This document shows, piece by piece, positions 6,401-14,658 of a DNA stretch of 21,365 nt. The DNA comes from an uncultured Lachnospiraceae bacterium (GTDB lineage: Bacteria > Bacillota > Clostridia > Lachnospirales > Lachnospiraceae): NCBI GenBank assembly GCA_902797785.1, contig CADBUD010000034.1:1-21365 (forward strand), read 5' to 3'. Numbering within the stretch: position 1 is the stretch's first letter; each line of letters starts with the position of its first letter. The notes below the pieces were generated by a model. The model was not told where the DNA came from and made no database searches. It saw only the letters and a program-made list of their open reading frames with translations. Position numbers and translations under genes: made by a program.

Positions 6401-8263
6401 ATGTTTGACATCGAAGAAGAATTGAAAAAGTTACCTTCTAAACCCGGTGTTTATCTGATGCATGATGAGACGGACACGATTATTTATGTAGGAAAAGCTA
6501 TTAGTTTAAAGAATCGTGTCCGTCAATATTTTCAGAGCAGCAGGAACAAAGGGGTAAAAATCGAACAAATGGTGACGCACATCGCATGGTTCGAATACAT
6601 CATTACTGATTCTGAGCTGGAGGCATTGGTTCTGGAATGCAATCTGATCAAAGAGCACCGGCCGAAATATAATACCATGCTGATGGATGATAAGACGTAT
6701 CCGTTTATCAAGGTAACGGTAAATGAACCCTATCCGCGGGTTTTGTTTTCCCGCCTGATGAAAAAGGATAAGGCAAAATACTTTGGACCATATACCAGTT
6801 CCGGTGCAGTCAAGGACACGATTGAATTAATACGAAAACTATATCATATCCGGAATTGTAACCGATCTCTGCCAAAGGATATTGGAAAAGAGCGTCCTTG
6901 TTTGAATTATCATATCAAGCAGTGTGATGCACCATGTCAGGGATATCTTTCAGAAGAGGAATACCAAAAATCGATAAAAAAAGTCTTAGAATTTCTCAAT
7001 GGAAACTATACGCCGATTCTAAAAGAACTGGAACAGAAGATGCAGGATTTTTCGGATCGGCTGGAATTTGAAAAAGCAATCGAATACCGGGAGCTTCGAA
7101 ACAGTGTGCTACAGGTGGCACAAAAGCAAAAAATCACGAACAGCGATGGGGAAGATAAGGATATTGTGGCAATGGCAGCAGACCAGGAGGATGCGGTTGT
7201 CCAGGTCTTTTTTGTGCGGGGAGGAAAGCTGATCGGCAGAGAGCATTTTTACGTCAGACTGTTGGGAAATGAAACCAAGGAGGAAATCCTCAATAGCTTT
7301 GTCAAGCAGTTCTATTCCGGGACACCATATATTCCTAAAGAGATTTTTCTTCAATATGAAATCGAAGATCAAAAGATTCTGGAGGAATGGCTGAGCGAAA
7401 AGAGAGAACAAAAGGTGTTTTTCCGCAATCCTAAAAAAGGAATGAAGGAAAAGCTGGTCGAGCTGGCTGCGAAGAATGCGCAGATGGTACTGTCCCAGGA
7501 CCGGGAAAAGATCAAAAGGGAAGAGGGAAGGACAATCGGTGCGCTAAAAGAAATTCAAAAATGGCTGGAGCTTGACAAGCTGGAACGGATCGAAGCATAT
7601 GATATTTCCAATACGAGCGGCTATCAGTCAGTTGGATCCATGATTGTTTACGAAAAAGGAAAACCGTACCGAAGCGATTACCGGAAGTTCAAAATCCGTT
7701 CCGTCCAGGGACCGGATGATTATGCCAGTATGGAGGAGGTCCTGACCAGACGGTTCCGCCATGGAATAGAAGAGAAGAAACAGCTTGAGGGAATGGAAAC
7801 ATATGGAAAATTTACAAAGTTTCCGGATCTGATCATGATGGATGGTGGACGGGGCCAGGTCAATGTGGCGCTCCGGGTACTGGAGGAGCTCCGCTTGAAT
7901 ATCCCGGTCTGCGGGATGGTGAAGGATGACCATCATAGAACAAGAGGCCTTTATTTTAATAATGTAGAAATTCCCATTGATACAAGAAGTGAGGGATTTC
8001 ACTTGATTACCCGGATTCAGGATGAGGCGCACCGCTTCGCGATTGAGTATCATCGTTCTTTGCGGGGACAGAATCAGGTACATTCAGTTCTGGATGACAT
8101 TAAAGGAATCGGCCCGGCCAGGAGAAAGGCTTTGATGAGAAAGTTTCAGTCAATTGAAGCAATCAAGGAGGCGGAAATTTCAGAGCTGATGGAGGCAGAT
8201 TCAATGAATGCCAAAGCAGCAGAAGCTGTGTATCGTTTTTTTCATGGGGAGCAGAACGGATAA
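6401..8263 (+). CDS. uvrC: UvrABC excinuclease subunit C
   Basis: UvrC makes the two incisions in nucleotide excision repair with UvrB. The product is 620 residues, full length. The GIY-YIG nuclease domain begins 'KPGVYLMHDETDTIIYVGKA' (14-34), the UVR motif that binds UvrB is near 204-239 ('RLEFEKAIEYRELR'), the RNase H-like second nuclease domain fills the middle (for example 'IEAYDISNTSG', 'IMMDGGRGQ'), and tandem helix-hairpin-helix motifs close the protein ('IKGIGPARRKALMRKF'). The start lies 6 bases after the ftsH stop. GGAGG at 6382-6386, inside the end of ftsH, is 14 bases upstream, rather far, so translation may depend partly on coupling to ftsH. Confidence 0.96.
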   Translation: MFDIEEELKKLPSKPGVYLMHDETDTIIYVGKAISLKNRVRQYFQSSRNKGVKIEQMVTHIAWFEYIITDSELEALVLECNLIKEHRPKYNTMLMDDKTYPFIKVTVNEPYPRVLFSRLMKKDKAKYFGPYTSSGAVKDTIELIRKLYHIRNCNRSLPKDIGKERPCLNYHIKQCDAPCQGYLSEEEYQKSIKKVLEFLNGNYTPILKELEQKMQDFSDRLEFEKAIEYRELRNSVLQVAQKQKITNSDGEDKDIVAMAADQEDAVVQVFFVRGGKLIGREHFYVRLLGNETKEEILNSFVKQFYSGTPYIPKEIFLQYEIEDQKILEEWLSEKREQKVFFRNPKKGMKEKLVELAAKNAQMVLSQDREKIKREEGRTIGALKEIQKWLELDKLERIEAYDISNTSGYQSVGSMIVYEKGKPYRSDYRKFKIRSVQGPDDYASMEEVLTRRFRHGIEEKKQLEGMETYGKFTKFPDLIMMDGGRGQVNVALRVLEELRLNIPVCGMVKDDHHRTRGLYFNNVEIPIDTRSEGFHLITRIQDEAHRFAIEYHRSLRGQNQVHSVLDDIKGIGPARRKALMRKFQSIEAIKEAEISELMEADSMNAKAAEAVYRFFHGEQNG

Positions 8264-8300
8264 ACAGTTATGAGGTTTTTTGAGAAAAATAAAAATATAC

Positions 8301-8329
8301 ATGACATAAAATTAGATATATGGTAGTAT
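8301..8329 (+). promoter_or_regulatory. possible promoter of the hprK operon
   Basis: ATGACA (8301-8306) lies 17 bases before TAGTAT (8324-8329), which is preceded by TGG, an extended -10 pattern. It falls in the 93-base gap between uvrC and hprK, which holds no terminator, so read-through from ftsH-uvrC is also likely. The boxes match consensus only moderately. Confidence 0.45.
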
Positions 8330-8356
8330 GATAAAAATGGCAGGAGGAGAATGCGT

Positions 8357-9316
8357 ATGATGGGAAAGGCAAAATCAGCAGTATCTTTGGAAAGTATTGT
8401 GGAGAAAATGAATTTAAAGAACTTGACGGAGGAAATCGATTATTCTCACAAAGAGGTCTATCGTTCTGATGTCAATCGTCCGGCACTGCAGCTGGTGGGG
8501 TATTTTGAGTTTTTTGATCATGAGAGAGTACAGATCATAGGAAAGGTGGAGTATGAGTATTTACAGCATCTGAACTCTGTAGAGAGGAGAAAGGTGTATG
8601 ACGATCTGTTTTCTTATGAAATTCCTTGCCTTGTACTGACAAGGGATCAGAGGCCGGATGAGGAAATGATGGCGGCAGCACTGGCACACCGGATTCCTTT
8701 GTTTGTTACAGATCAGACGACATCAGATTTTACAGCAGAGATTATCCGGTGGCTGAATGTAGAGCTTGCTCCTTGTATTTCGATACATGGGGTTCTGGTG
8801 GACGTTTATGGAGAAGGTCTTCTGATCATGGGCGAGAGTGGAATCGGAAAAAGTGAAGCAGCTCTGGAGCTGATCAAACGGGGGCATCGTTTGGTAGCGG
8901 ATGATGTTGTAGAGATTCGAAAGGTCAGTGATGAGACATTGATCGGACGTTCTCCGGATATTACAAGAAATTTCATTGAGCTTCGGGGAATCGGAATCAT
9001 TGATGTAAAGACCCTGTTCGGAGTCGAGTGTATCAAGGAAACCCAGTCGATTGATTTTGTCATCAAGCTGGAGGAGTGGAGCAAGGACAAGGAGTATGAC
9101 CGATTGGGGCTGGAAGAGGAATATATCGAGTTTTTTGGGAATAAAGTTATCTGTCATTCTATCCCGATCCGTCCGGGACGGAATCTGGCGATTATCTGTG
9201 AAACGGCAGCAGTCAACCATCGTCAAAAGAAAATGGGATATAATGCGGCACAGGAGCTGTATAACCGTGTTCAGAACAGCCTTGGTGGAAAACAGAAAGA
9301 AGCAGTAACGCCATAG
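8357..9316 (+). CDS. hprK: HPr kinase/phosphorylase
   Basis: HprK phosphorylates Ser46 of HPr and Crh using ATP or pyrophosphate and reverses the reaction at high phosphate, driving CcpA-dependent catabolite control in Gram-positive bacteria. The product is about 319 residues, near the normal 310. It has an N-terminal domain (about 1-130), the P-loop 'GESGIGKS' (159-166), and the HprK signature 'ELRGIGIIDVKTLFG' (about 208-222). I prefer ATG 8357, because AGGAGG (8342-8347) is 9 bases before it; ATG 8351 would leave only 3 bases. It opens a seven-gene run that also encodes its probable substrate, the Crh-like protein at 13172. It is a cytosolic enzyme, normally a hexamer. Confidence 0.95.
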   Translation: MMGKAKSAVSLESIVEKMNLKNLTEEIDYSHKEVYRSDVNRPALQLVGYFEFFDHERVQIIGKVEYEYLQHLNSVERRKVYDDLFSYEIPCLVLTRDQRPDEEMMAAALAHRIPLFVTDQTTSDFTAEIIRWLNVELAPCISIHGVLVDVYGEGLLIMGESGIGKSEAALELIKRGHRLVADDVVEIRKVSDETLIGRSPDITRNFIELRGIGIIDVKTLFGVECIKETQSIDFVIKLEEWSKDKEYDRLGLEEEYIEFFGNKVICHSIPIRPGRNLAIICETAAVNHRQKKMGYNAAQELYNRVQNSLGGKQKEAVTP

Positions 9317-9336
9317 AAAAAGAAAGGAAAGAAGAT

Positions 9337-10329
9337 ATGAGTGAGACATATATTATAGGAACAGATCTTGGCGGTACGACCATAAAATTTGGTATGATGA
9401 CAGAGCAGGGCGACCTAATAGAAAAATGGTGGATTCCGACCAATCTGGAAGATGAAGGAAAAAAAATTCTTCCGGATATCGCCGCATCAATTGAAACAAA
9501 GCTGCAGGAAAAACAGATAGAACGTCAGCAGGTCAAAGGAGTCGGGCTGGGGATTCCGGGAGGAGTCGATGAAAACGGAATGGTAAAAGGTGCAGTGAAT
9601 TTAGGCTGGAAGGAATGGGATGTGGCAGCAGAACTTGAAGCGCTTTTGAGACTACCTGTCGTTTGTGGAAATGATGCAAACTTCGCGGCACTGGGAGAGC
9701 AGTGGAAGGGAGCTGGAGACGGTGCCAGAAATATGGTGCTTTTGACCCTTGGTACCGGCGTAGGAGGCGGAGTGATCATCGATGGGAAAATCGTGAATGG
9801 AGCCCACGGCGCCGGAGGTGAGGTCGGTCATATTTGTGTGAATCCATGGGAAACAGAGCCGTGCAATTGTGGCCTTTGCGGTTGCCTGGAACAATATGCT
9901 TCGGCAACGGGACTTCTTCGTCTGGCTTATCGATACTGCAAAAAACAGGAGAGCGGGACGGATCTTACCGGTCTGACGGCAAAGGACATTTTTGATTTGG
10001 TAAAATCAGAAGAAGATTCCTCCATGGAATCCGTGCTGTCCCGACAGGCAGCAGAGGACATTGTAGAAGAATACTGTGAAATCCTTGGACGAGGAATGGC
10101 AATGATCTCTGCCACAATAGATCCGGAGGTCTTTGTTCTGGGAGGCGGAGTCAGCGGAGCAGGAGAGACGCTGCTCTCTAGAGTAGAAAAATATTATAAA
10201 AAATATGCATTTTATCTTTGCAGGGAGACAAAGATTCGTTTGGCCGAGCTGGGAAACGATGCAGGAATTTATGGAGCTGCGGCAGGGATTGTGAATAGTA
10301 ACGGAAAAAAGGAGCATGTTATTCTATGA
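9337..10329 (+). CDS. glcK: ROK-family glucokinase
   Basis: The product is 330 residues and should phosphorylate glucose with ATP to glucose 6-phosphate. The phosphate-binding start 'GTDLGGTTIKFGM', the sugar-site segment 'CGNDANFAALGEQ', the adenosine-site 'GTGVGGG' and the ROK zinc motif (Cys176, Cys178, Cys181, Cys183 in 'CNCGLCGCLEQYAS') are all present. Within ROK kinases these features best fit glucokinase, although another hexose kinase cannot be excluded. AAAGGAA (9323-9329) precedes ATG 9337 and the gap from hprK is 20 bases. The stop codon overlaps the murB start by 4 bases. The C-terminal residues 'VNSNGKKEHVIL' look like a short add-on encoded partly by a GTGAATAGTAAC sequence seen elsewhere in the window. 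Confidence 0.9.
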   Translation: MSETYIIGTDLGGTTIKFGMMTEQGDLIEKWWIPTNLEDEGKKILPDIAASIETKLQEKQIERQQVKGVGLGIPGGVDENGMVKGAVNLGWKEWDVAAELEALLRLPVVCGNDANFAALGEQWKGAGDGARNMVLLTLGTGVGGGVIIDGKIVNGAHGAGGEVGHICVNPWETEPCNCGLCGCLEQYASATGLLRLAYRYCKKQESGTDLTGLTAKDIFDLVKSEEDSSMESVLSRQAAEDIVEEYCEILGRGMAMISATIDPEVFVLGGGVSGAGETLLSRVEKYYKKYAFYLCRETKIRLAELGNDAGIYGAAAGIVNSNGKKEHVIL

Positions 10330-11258
10330 CAGAATCGGGAAAAAGCCATACATATTCGAAGGACAGGGTAAGAAAAGTGCTTTCAGAAATCCTCCCCAAG
10401 GAATGCCTGCTGGAGATGGAGCCGCTGAAAAAGCATACGACATTCCGAATCGGCGGACCGGCAGATTTTTTTGTTAGGCCGAACCAGATGCAGCAGCTGG
10501 CAAAGATCGTCGCCTTTTGCAGAGAGCATTCTGTTCCATATTTTCTTTTGGGAAACGGGAGCAATCTCTGTGTCAGTGATGAGGGATATCGAGGGGTGAT
10601 GATCCAGATATTTCAGAATATGTCAAAGCTGACCATTCAGGGGAACCGTTTGATTGCTGATGCAGGAGTTTTATTATCCAAGGCAGCCAATCAGGCAGCG
10701 GAAGAAGGTCTGACCGGTATGGAATTTGCCTCTGGAATCCCGGGGACATTGGGAGGGGCCATTGTCATGAATGCCGGTGCCTATGGCGGAGAAATGAAAG
10801 ATATCGTAGAAAATGTCACGGTTCTTACCCCGGAGGGCGAGCTTCGCAGATTGTCCTTACAGGAACTTGGTTTCAGTTACCGAACGAGCTGTATTGAGAA
10901 AGAAGGAATGATCGTTCTTTCCGTAGAGCTTCTGCTTTCCCAAGGCGAAAAAGAAGAGATTCACAAGACCATGGAGGAGCTTCGCAGGCGGCGAATAGAA
11001 AAACAGCCATTGGAGTATCCTAGTGCAGGGAGTACCTTTAAGCGGCCGGAGGGATATTTTGCCGGGAAACTGATCATGGACAGTGGCTTGAGAGGATACC
11101 GGTGCGGAGATGCCATGGTCTCTGAGAAACACTGTGGCTTTATTGTAAATGCGAAGGACGCGACAGCGGCAGAGGTAAGGCAGTTGATCGAAGAGGTGCA
11201 GGAAAAGGTATTTGAATCATTTGGAGTACATTTAGAAACAGAAATAAAAATGCTGTAA
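10326..11258 (+). CDS. murB: UDP-N-acetylenolpyruvoylglucosamine reductase
   Basis: MurB is the FAD enzyme that uses NADPH to reduce the enolpyruvyl group, giving UDP-N-acetylmuramate for peptidoglycan. The product is 310 residues. FAD-binding segments are 'LLGNGSNLCVSDEGYRG' and 'GIPGTLGGAIVMNAGAYGGE'; the C-terminal MurB domain shows 'YPSAGSTFKRPEGYFAGK' with the likely catalytic Ser, and 'VSEKHCGFIVN'. The short form of this last region fits type II MurB. Its ATG overlaps the glcK stop (ATGA at 10326-10329), a sign of translational coupling. Confidence 0.95.
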   Translation: MTESGKSHTYSKDRVRKVLSEILPKECLLEMEPLKKHTTFRIGGPADFFVRPNQMQQLAKIVAFCREHSVPYFLLGNGSNLCVSDEGYRGVMIQIFQNMSKLTIQGNRLIADAGVLLSKAANQAAEEGLTGMEFASGIPGTLGGAIVMNAGAYGGEMKDIVENVTVLTPEGELRRLSLQELGFSYRTSCIEKEGMIVLSVELLLSQGEKEEIHKTMEELRRRRIEKQPLEYPSAGSTFKRPEGYFAGKLIMDSGLRGYRCGDAMVSEKHCGFIVNAKDATAAEVRQLIEEVQEKVFESFGVHLETEIKML

Positions 11259-11294
11259 AAATACTTCAAAAGAAGGTAGCAGAGGTGAGAAAAT

Positions 11295-12179
11295 ATGCAT
11301 CTGGTAATTATAACGGGAATGTCCGGTGCAGGAAAAAGTACGGCGTTAAAAATGTTTGAAGATATGGGATATTTTTGCGTAGACAACCTGCCGATTCCTT
11401 TGTTCAGCAAATTTAACAAATTGATGTCAGCTTCGGACAGTGAGGTAGAGAAAGCCGCACTGGGAGTGGATGTGCGTGGTGGAATTGCATTTGAAGAACT
11501 GGATTCCCAATTAGAAAAAATGAATCGGGACGGAGTTTCTTATGAGATCCTCTTTTTGGATGCGGATAATGAAACACTGATCAAACGCTACAAGGAAACC
11601 AGACGGAACCATCCACTGGCCGGAGGAGAACGAATTGACAAAGGAATTGCCAAAGAAAGGAAAATGCTGGATTTTCTGAAGAAAAAGTCCAACTATATTG
11701 TAGATACGACCCATCTTTTGACCAGAGAGCTAAAGGCTGAGCTGGAGAGAATTTTTGTCGATTCGGCAGATTTTAAAAGTATCTTTGTTACGATTCTTTC
11801 CTTCGGTTTTAAATATGGAATCCCGAGTGATTCGGATCTGGTCTTTGATGTCCGCTTCCTCCCGAATCCCTATTATATCGAAGAAATGAGGGAAAAAAGC
11901 GGAAATGACAAAGAGGTCAGGGATTATGTCATGAGTTTTGAGGCGGCGCATACCTTTAGTGACCAGCTCGAAAATATGATCAAGTTCCTGATACCAAATT
12001 ATATTTTGGAGGGAAAAAATCAGCTCGTGATCAGCATTGGCTGTACCGGAGGAAAGCACCGTTCCGTTACCCTGGCAAATGAGCTATACCGCCGTTTGAA
12101 TCAGGAGAAAGAAAATCGATATGGCCTAAAGATTGAACACAGAGATATTGATAAGGACGCAAAGAGAAAAATGAGGTAA
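11295..12179 (+). CDS. rapZ: RapZ/YvcJ family nucleotide-binding protein
   Basis: The product is 294 residues. RapZ in enterobacteria guides RNase E to the small RNA GlmZ and so controls glucosamine 6-phosphate synthesis; the Gram-positive relative YvcJ binds and hydrolyses ATP and GTP, with a less clear role. The Walker A 'GMSGAGKS' is at 8-15, followed by 'MGYFCVDNLP', and the C-terminal domain has 'GCTGGKHRSV' (about 249-258) and a basic end (KDAKRKMR). AGAGGTGAG lies just before ATG 11295. It sits between murB and whiA, the standard Firmicutes context, but the yvcK/glmR gene often found between rapZ and whiA is absent. The exact target here is unknown. Confidence 0.93.
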   Translation: MHLVIITGMSGAGKSTALKMFEDMGYFCVDNLPIPLFSKFNKLMSASDSEVEKAALGVDVRGGIAFEELDSQLEKMNRDGVSYEILFLDADNETLIKRYKETRRNHPLAGGERIDKGIAKERKMLDFLKKKSNYIVDTTHLLTRELKAELERIFVDSADFKSIFVTILSFGFKYGIPSDSDLVFDVRFLPNPYYIEEMREKSGNDKEVRDYVMSFEAAHTFSDQLENMIKFLIPNYILEGKNQLVISIGCTGGKHRSVTLANELYRRLNQEKENRYGLKIEHRDIDKDAKRKMR

Positions 12180-12215
12180 TCTGCTGCAGCAGATCAGATA
12201 AGGAGATGAGGTGGG

Positions 12216-13175
12216 GTGTCTTTTTCTTCTGAAATCAAAGAGGAACTCATAGGGCGGATACCGGCGGCACGGCATTGTCAGATCGCAGAGCTTGCGGCAT
12301 TGACAATCTTCCTTGGAAAAATAAAAAAACAAGAGGGAGCATCTGGCTTTTCGGTGGAAATAGAAACGGAAAACAGACAGATTGCAAAAAAGTATGCCAC
12401 ACTGCTCAAACAAACATTTTCTATCAAAGGCAGTGTTTTTGTGCCAGAGGAGCCGACCGGAAAAAGGGCAGGAGCCATTCTTTTGTCCATCGATCGAGCT
12501 GAGGAGACACAAAAGCTGCTACAGGCGATGAAGCTTTTAGATGATGCTCATGATCTGATGGAAAGGGAATATCTGGTAAGTCGCAGAATCGTACAAAATA
12601 CCTGCTGCAAGAGGGCTTTTATCCGCGGAGCATTTTTAGCGGCTGGTTCGATGAGTTCTCCGGAACGATCCTATCATTTTGAAATTGTCTGCCAGACAGA
12701 GAAAAAAGCAGAGCAGTTAAAAGAGCTGATCAACGATTTTGGACTGGATTCCAAAATTACACAGCGAAAAAAATATTATATCGTCTATTTAAAAGAAGGG
12801 TCGCAGATTGCGGATATCCTTCGGGTGATGGAGGCGTCAGTCTCTATCATGAATTTTGAAAATGTGCGGATTCTAAAAGAAATGAGAAATTCTGTCAACC
12901 GTCAGGTGAATTGTGAAACAGCGAATATCAATAAAACGGTGCATGCTGCAGTGAAGCAGCTGGAGGATATTCAGTATATTCAGAAAAAAACAGGGCTGGA
13001 AACACTCCCGGAGAATCTTTATCAGATGGCAATGCTGCGGCTTCAATATCCGGAAGCTCCGCTTAAGGAGCTGGGAATGCTGTTAAATCCCACCGTGGGG
13101 AAATCCGGTGTTAATCATCGGCTTAGAAAATTAAGTAAAATCGCAGAGGAATTAAGAGAGGAAGAGAAAAAATGA
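12216..13175 (+). CDS. whiA: DNA-binding protein WhiA
   Basis: The product is 319 residues, the usual length. WhiA joins a LAGLIDADG homing-endonuclease-like fold (here about residues 85-190, for example 'RAFIRGAFLAAGSMSSPER') to a C-terminal helix-turn-helix ('LKELGMLLNPTVGKSGVNHR' near 288-307). It regulates sporulation septation in Streptomyces and affects division and chromosome segregation in Bacillus. Translation starts at GTG 12216 with 'MSFSSEIKEEL', the family's usual opening; AGGAG (12201-12205) lies 10 bases upstream. The stop codon overlaps the next start by 4 bases. Confidence 0.95.
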   Translation: MSFSSEIKEELIGRIPAARHCQIAELAALTIFLGKIKKQEGASGFSVEIETENRQIAKKYATLLKQTFSIKGSVFVPEEPTGKRAGAILLSIDRAEETQKLLQAMKLLDDAHDLMEREYLVSRRIVQNTCCKRAFIRGAFLAAGSMSSPERSYHFEIVCQTEKKAEQLKELINDFGLDSKITQRKKYYIVYLKEGSQIADILRVMEASVSIMNFENVRILKEMRNSVNRQVNCETANINKTVHAAVKQLEDIQYIQKKTGLETLPENLYQMAMLRLQYPEAPLKELGMLLNPTVGKSGVNHRLRKLSKIAEELREEEKK

Positions 13176-13435
13176 TCAGGAAATCAATGAAAATCGGGGA
13201 ATCTTCAAAAAAAGAGGAGAGGCCGGTAGCCGTACTTGTTCAGATGGCAAATCAGTTCAACAGCAAAATTTATATCGAATCAGAAAATAAGCACATCAAT
13301 GCCAAAAGCATCATGGGGATGATGGCACTGGCATTAAGTCCGGGAGAAGAAATCACCATTTCAATCGATGGTCCGGACGAAAATGAAGCAATGGAAAGGA
13401 TGGAAAGCTTTTTAGGGAATGCAAAAAGTAACTAA
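13172..13435 (+). CDS. crh: Crh-like HPr paralogue lacking His15
   Basis: The product is 87 residues with the HPr fold pattern. The residue numbers match HPr directly: Arg17 and Pro18 are kept in 'EERPVAVLVQMANQF', and Ser46 is kept in 'NAKSIMGMMAL' (43-53). Position 15, the catalytic His of HPr, is Glu. It therefore cannot carry the PTS phosphate but keeps the HprK target serine, as in Bacillus Crh, where residue 15 is Gln. It starts inside the whiA stop (ATGA at 13172-13175), the same neighbourhood as crh in Bacillus. By analogy Ser46-phosphorylated protein would act with CcpA. Naming it crh is inferred from the lost His and the context. Confidence 0.88.
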   Translation: MIRKSMKIGESSKKEERPVAVLVQMANQFNSKIYIESENKHINAKSIMGMMALALSPGEEITISIDGPDENEAMERMESFLGNAKSN

Positions 13436-13459
13436 CAGCTCCCTAGTAGAAGTGAGAGT

Positions 13460-14374
13460 ATGAAAAGATTACTTTTTATTTATAATCCACATGCCGGAAA
13501 AGGACTGATTCGAGAACATTTGCTGGATGTCATTGATATTTTTGTCAAAGGTGGTTATGAGGTAAGCGTTTATCCGACCCAGGGAACGGCAGATGCCCAA
13601 AAAAAGACCAGAGAAGTCGAAGGGCAGTATGATATCATCAGCTGCTGCGGTGGAGACGGGACCTTAGATGAGGTCGTGAGCGGAATGATGGAATGTAAAG
13701 AAAAAACGCCGATCGGTTACATTCCGGCAGGCAGCACCAATGATTACTCCAACAGTCTTGGCCTGCCTTCCAACATGGAAAAAGCAGCTCAGATCATTGT
13801 AGAAGGGGAGATGGTCTCCTGTGATATTGGAAAATTTAATAATGACTATTTTGTCTATATTGCCGCATTTGGTCTATTTACGGATGTTTCCTACCAGACC
13901 AGTCAGGAAATGAAAAATATTCTGGGGCATGTCGCCTATGTCTTAGAAGGAGTAAAGAGCCTGACGACGGTTACAGCACATGAGCTGAGGATCGAGACAA
14001 AGGAACGAGTGATCGAAGATGAATTTTTATATGGAATGGTCACAAATGCGACCTCTGTTGGCGGCTTCAAAAATATTACGCCAAGAGATGTATGGCTGGA
14101 TGACGGGATTTTTGAGGTCATTTTGATCCGCAGACCAAAGACCCTGCTCGGTCTTCAAAAAATCATGCACTGTCTTCTGACAGAGGAAGAGTGTCCGGAT
14201 GTCTATTCCTTCCGCACGGACTGTATGAGAATCACATCAAAAGCCCCGGTCAGCTGGACCCTGGATGGGGAGTTCGGCGGAGAGCATACAGAACTGGAAA
14301 TCAAGAACTGCCCGAGAGCGTTGGATATCATTATAGAAAAAGACACAAAAAATCTTCCTGTATTAGAACAATAA
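13460..14374 (+). CDS. YegS/BmrU-type lipid (diacylglycerol) kinase
   Basis: The product is 304 residues of the diacylglycerol kinase catalytic superfamily, which phosphorylates lipid hydroxyls such as diacylglycerol. Marks are 'YNPHAGKG' at 8-15, the nucleotide-site 'CCGGDGTLDEV' near 62-72 and 'GYIPAGSTNDYSNSLGLP' near 92-109. The C-terminal half fits the beta-sandwich domain, with 'SWTLDGEFGG' before the end. There is no membrane segment, so it would act peripherally at the membrane. The ribosome site (GAAGTGAGAG) is weak. It begins 24 bases after the Crh-like gene and is the last gene of the run. The precise lipid substrate cannot be told from sequence. Confidence 0.85.
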   Translation: MKRLLFIYNPHAGKGLIREHLLDVIDIFVKGGYEVSVYPTQGTADAQKKTREVEGQYDIISCCGGDGTLDEVVSGMMECKEKTPIGYIPAGSTNDYSNSLGLPSNMEKAAQIIVEGEMVSCDIGKFNNDYFVYIAAFGLFTDVSYQTSQEMKNILGHVAYVLEGVKSLTTVTAHELRIETKERVIEDEFLYGMVTNATSVGGFKNITPRDVWLDDGIFEVILIRRPKTLLGLQKIMHCLLTEEECPDVYSFRTDCMRITSKAPVSWTLDGEFGGEHTELEIKNCPRALDIIIEKDTKNLPVLEQ

Positions 14375-14405
14375 CTGGGAAAAATTACAAAAATGAAAAA
14401 AGCGC

Positions 14406-14439
14406 TTGCATTTTATGATGGGATAGAGTATGGTATTAT
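14406..14439 (+). promoter_or_regulatory. probable glnN promoter
   Basis: TTGCAT at 14406-14411 is 17 bases before TATGGT (14429-14434). An overlapping extended -10, TGG followed by TATTAT (14431-14439), could serve instead with a weak -35. Either would start RNA near 14441-14447, upstream of the terminator at 14491, placing that terminator in the glnN leader. Confidence 0.5.
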
Positions 14440-14490
14440 TATAAGATTTCATAAAGCAAGCAGCAAGGATACATGATTATAAGTGAGAAC

Positions 14491-14519
14491 AAAGGCGTTC
14501 CGAAAAGGACGCCTTTTTG
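14491..14519 (+). terminator. leader terminator (possible attenuator) before glnN
   Basis: AAAGGCGTTCC (14491-14501) pairs with GGACGCCTTT (14507-14516), with one bulged T, and TTTTT follows. It lies about 140 bases before the glnN start. Because a likely promoter lies between the previous gene and this hairpin, it could control glnN by attenuation; it would also end the hprK-to-lipid-kinase transcript. No clear tandem A1/G4 hexaloop hairpins of the ANTAR-target type could be seen. Confidence 0.75.
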
Positions 14520-14528
14520 TGTTTTATA

Positions 14529-14613
14529 GTAAACGCATGAAATAAATGCATTTACGATAAGACAGGAATGCACACAAACGCGATAAGAAGGGAGCTTTCA
14601 GTGCCTCGCGTTT
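14529..14613 (+). other. folded leader segment before glnN
   Basis: Between the terminator and the glnN ribosome site two further stems can be drawn: 14529-14538 with 14546-14555 (10 pairs, one mismatch, 7-nt loop), and AAACGCGA (14576-14583) with TCGCGTTT (14606-14613). No open reading frame of note lies in 14375-14658. Confidence 0.4.
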
Positions 14614-14658
14614 GGCGCAGGCCATTTCAGCAAAAAATAGAAAAGGAGAGATAGGCAT

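Noticed and set aside
12206..12215. ATG at 12206 as the whiA start
   Set aside because: It is out of frame with whiA; GTG 12216 gives the conserved family N-terminus.
14611..14619. TTTGGCGCA shared with 9-17 at the left edge
   Set aside because: A single 9-base match with little further similarity is not enough to call a repeat.
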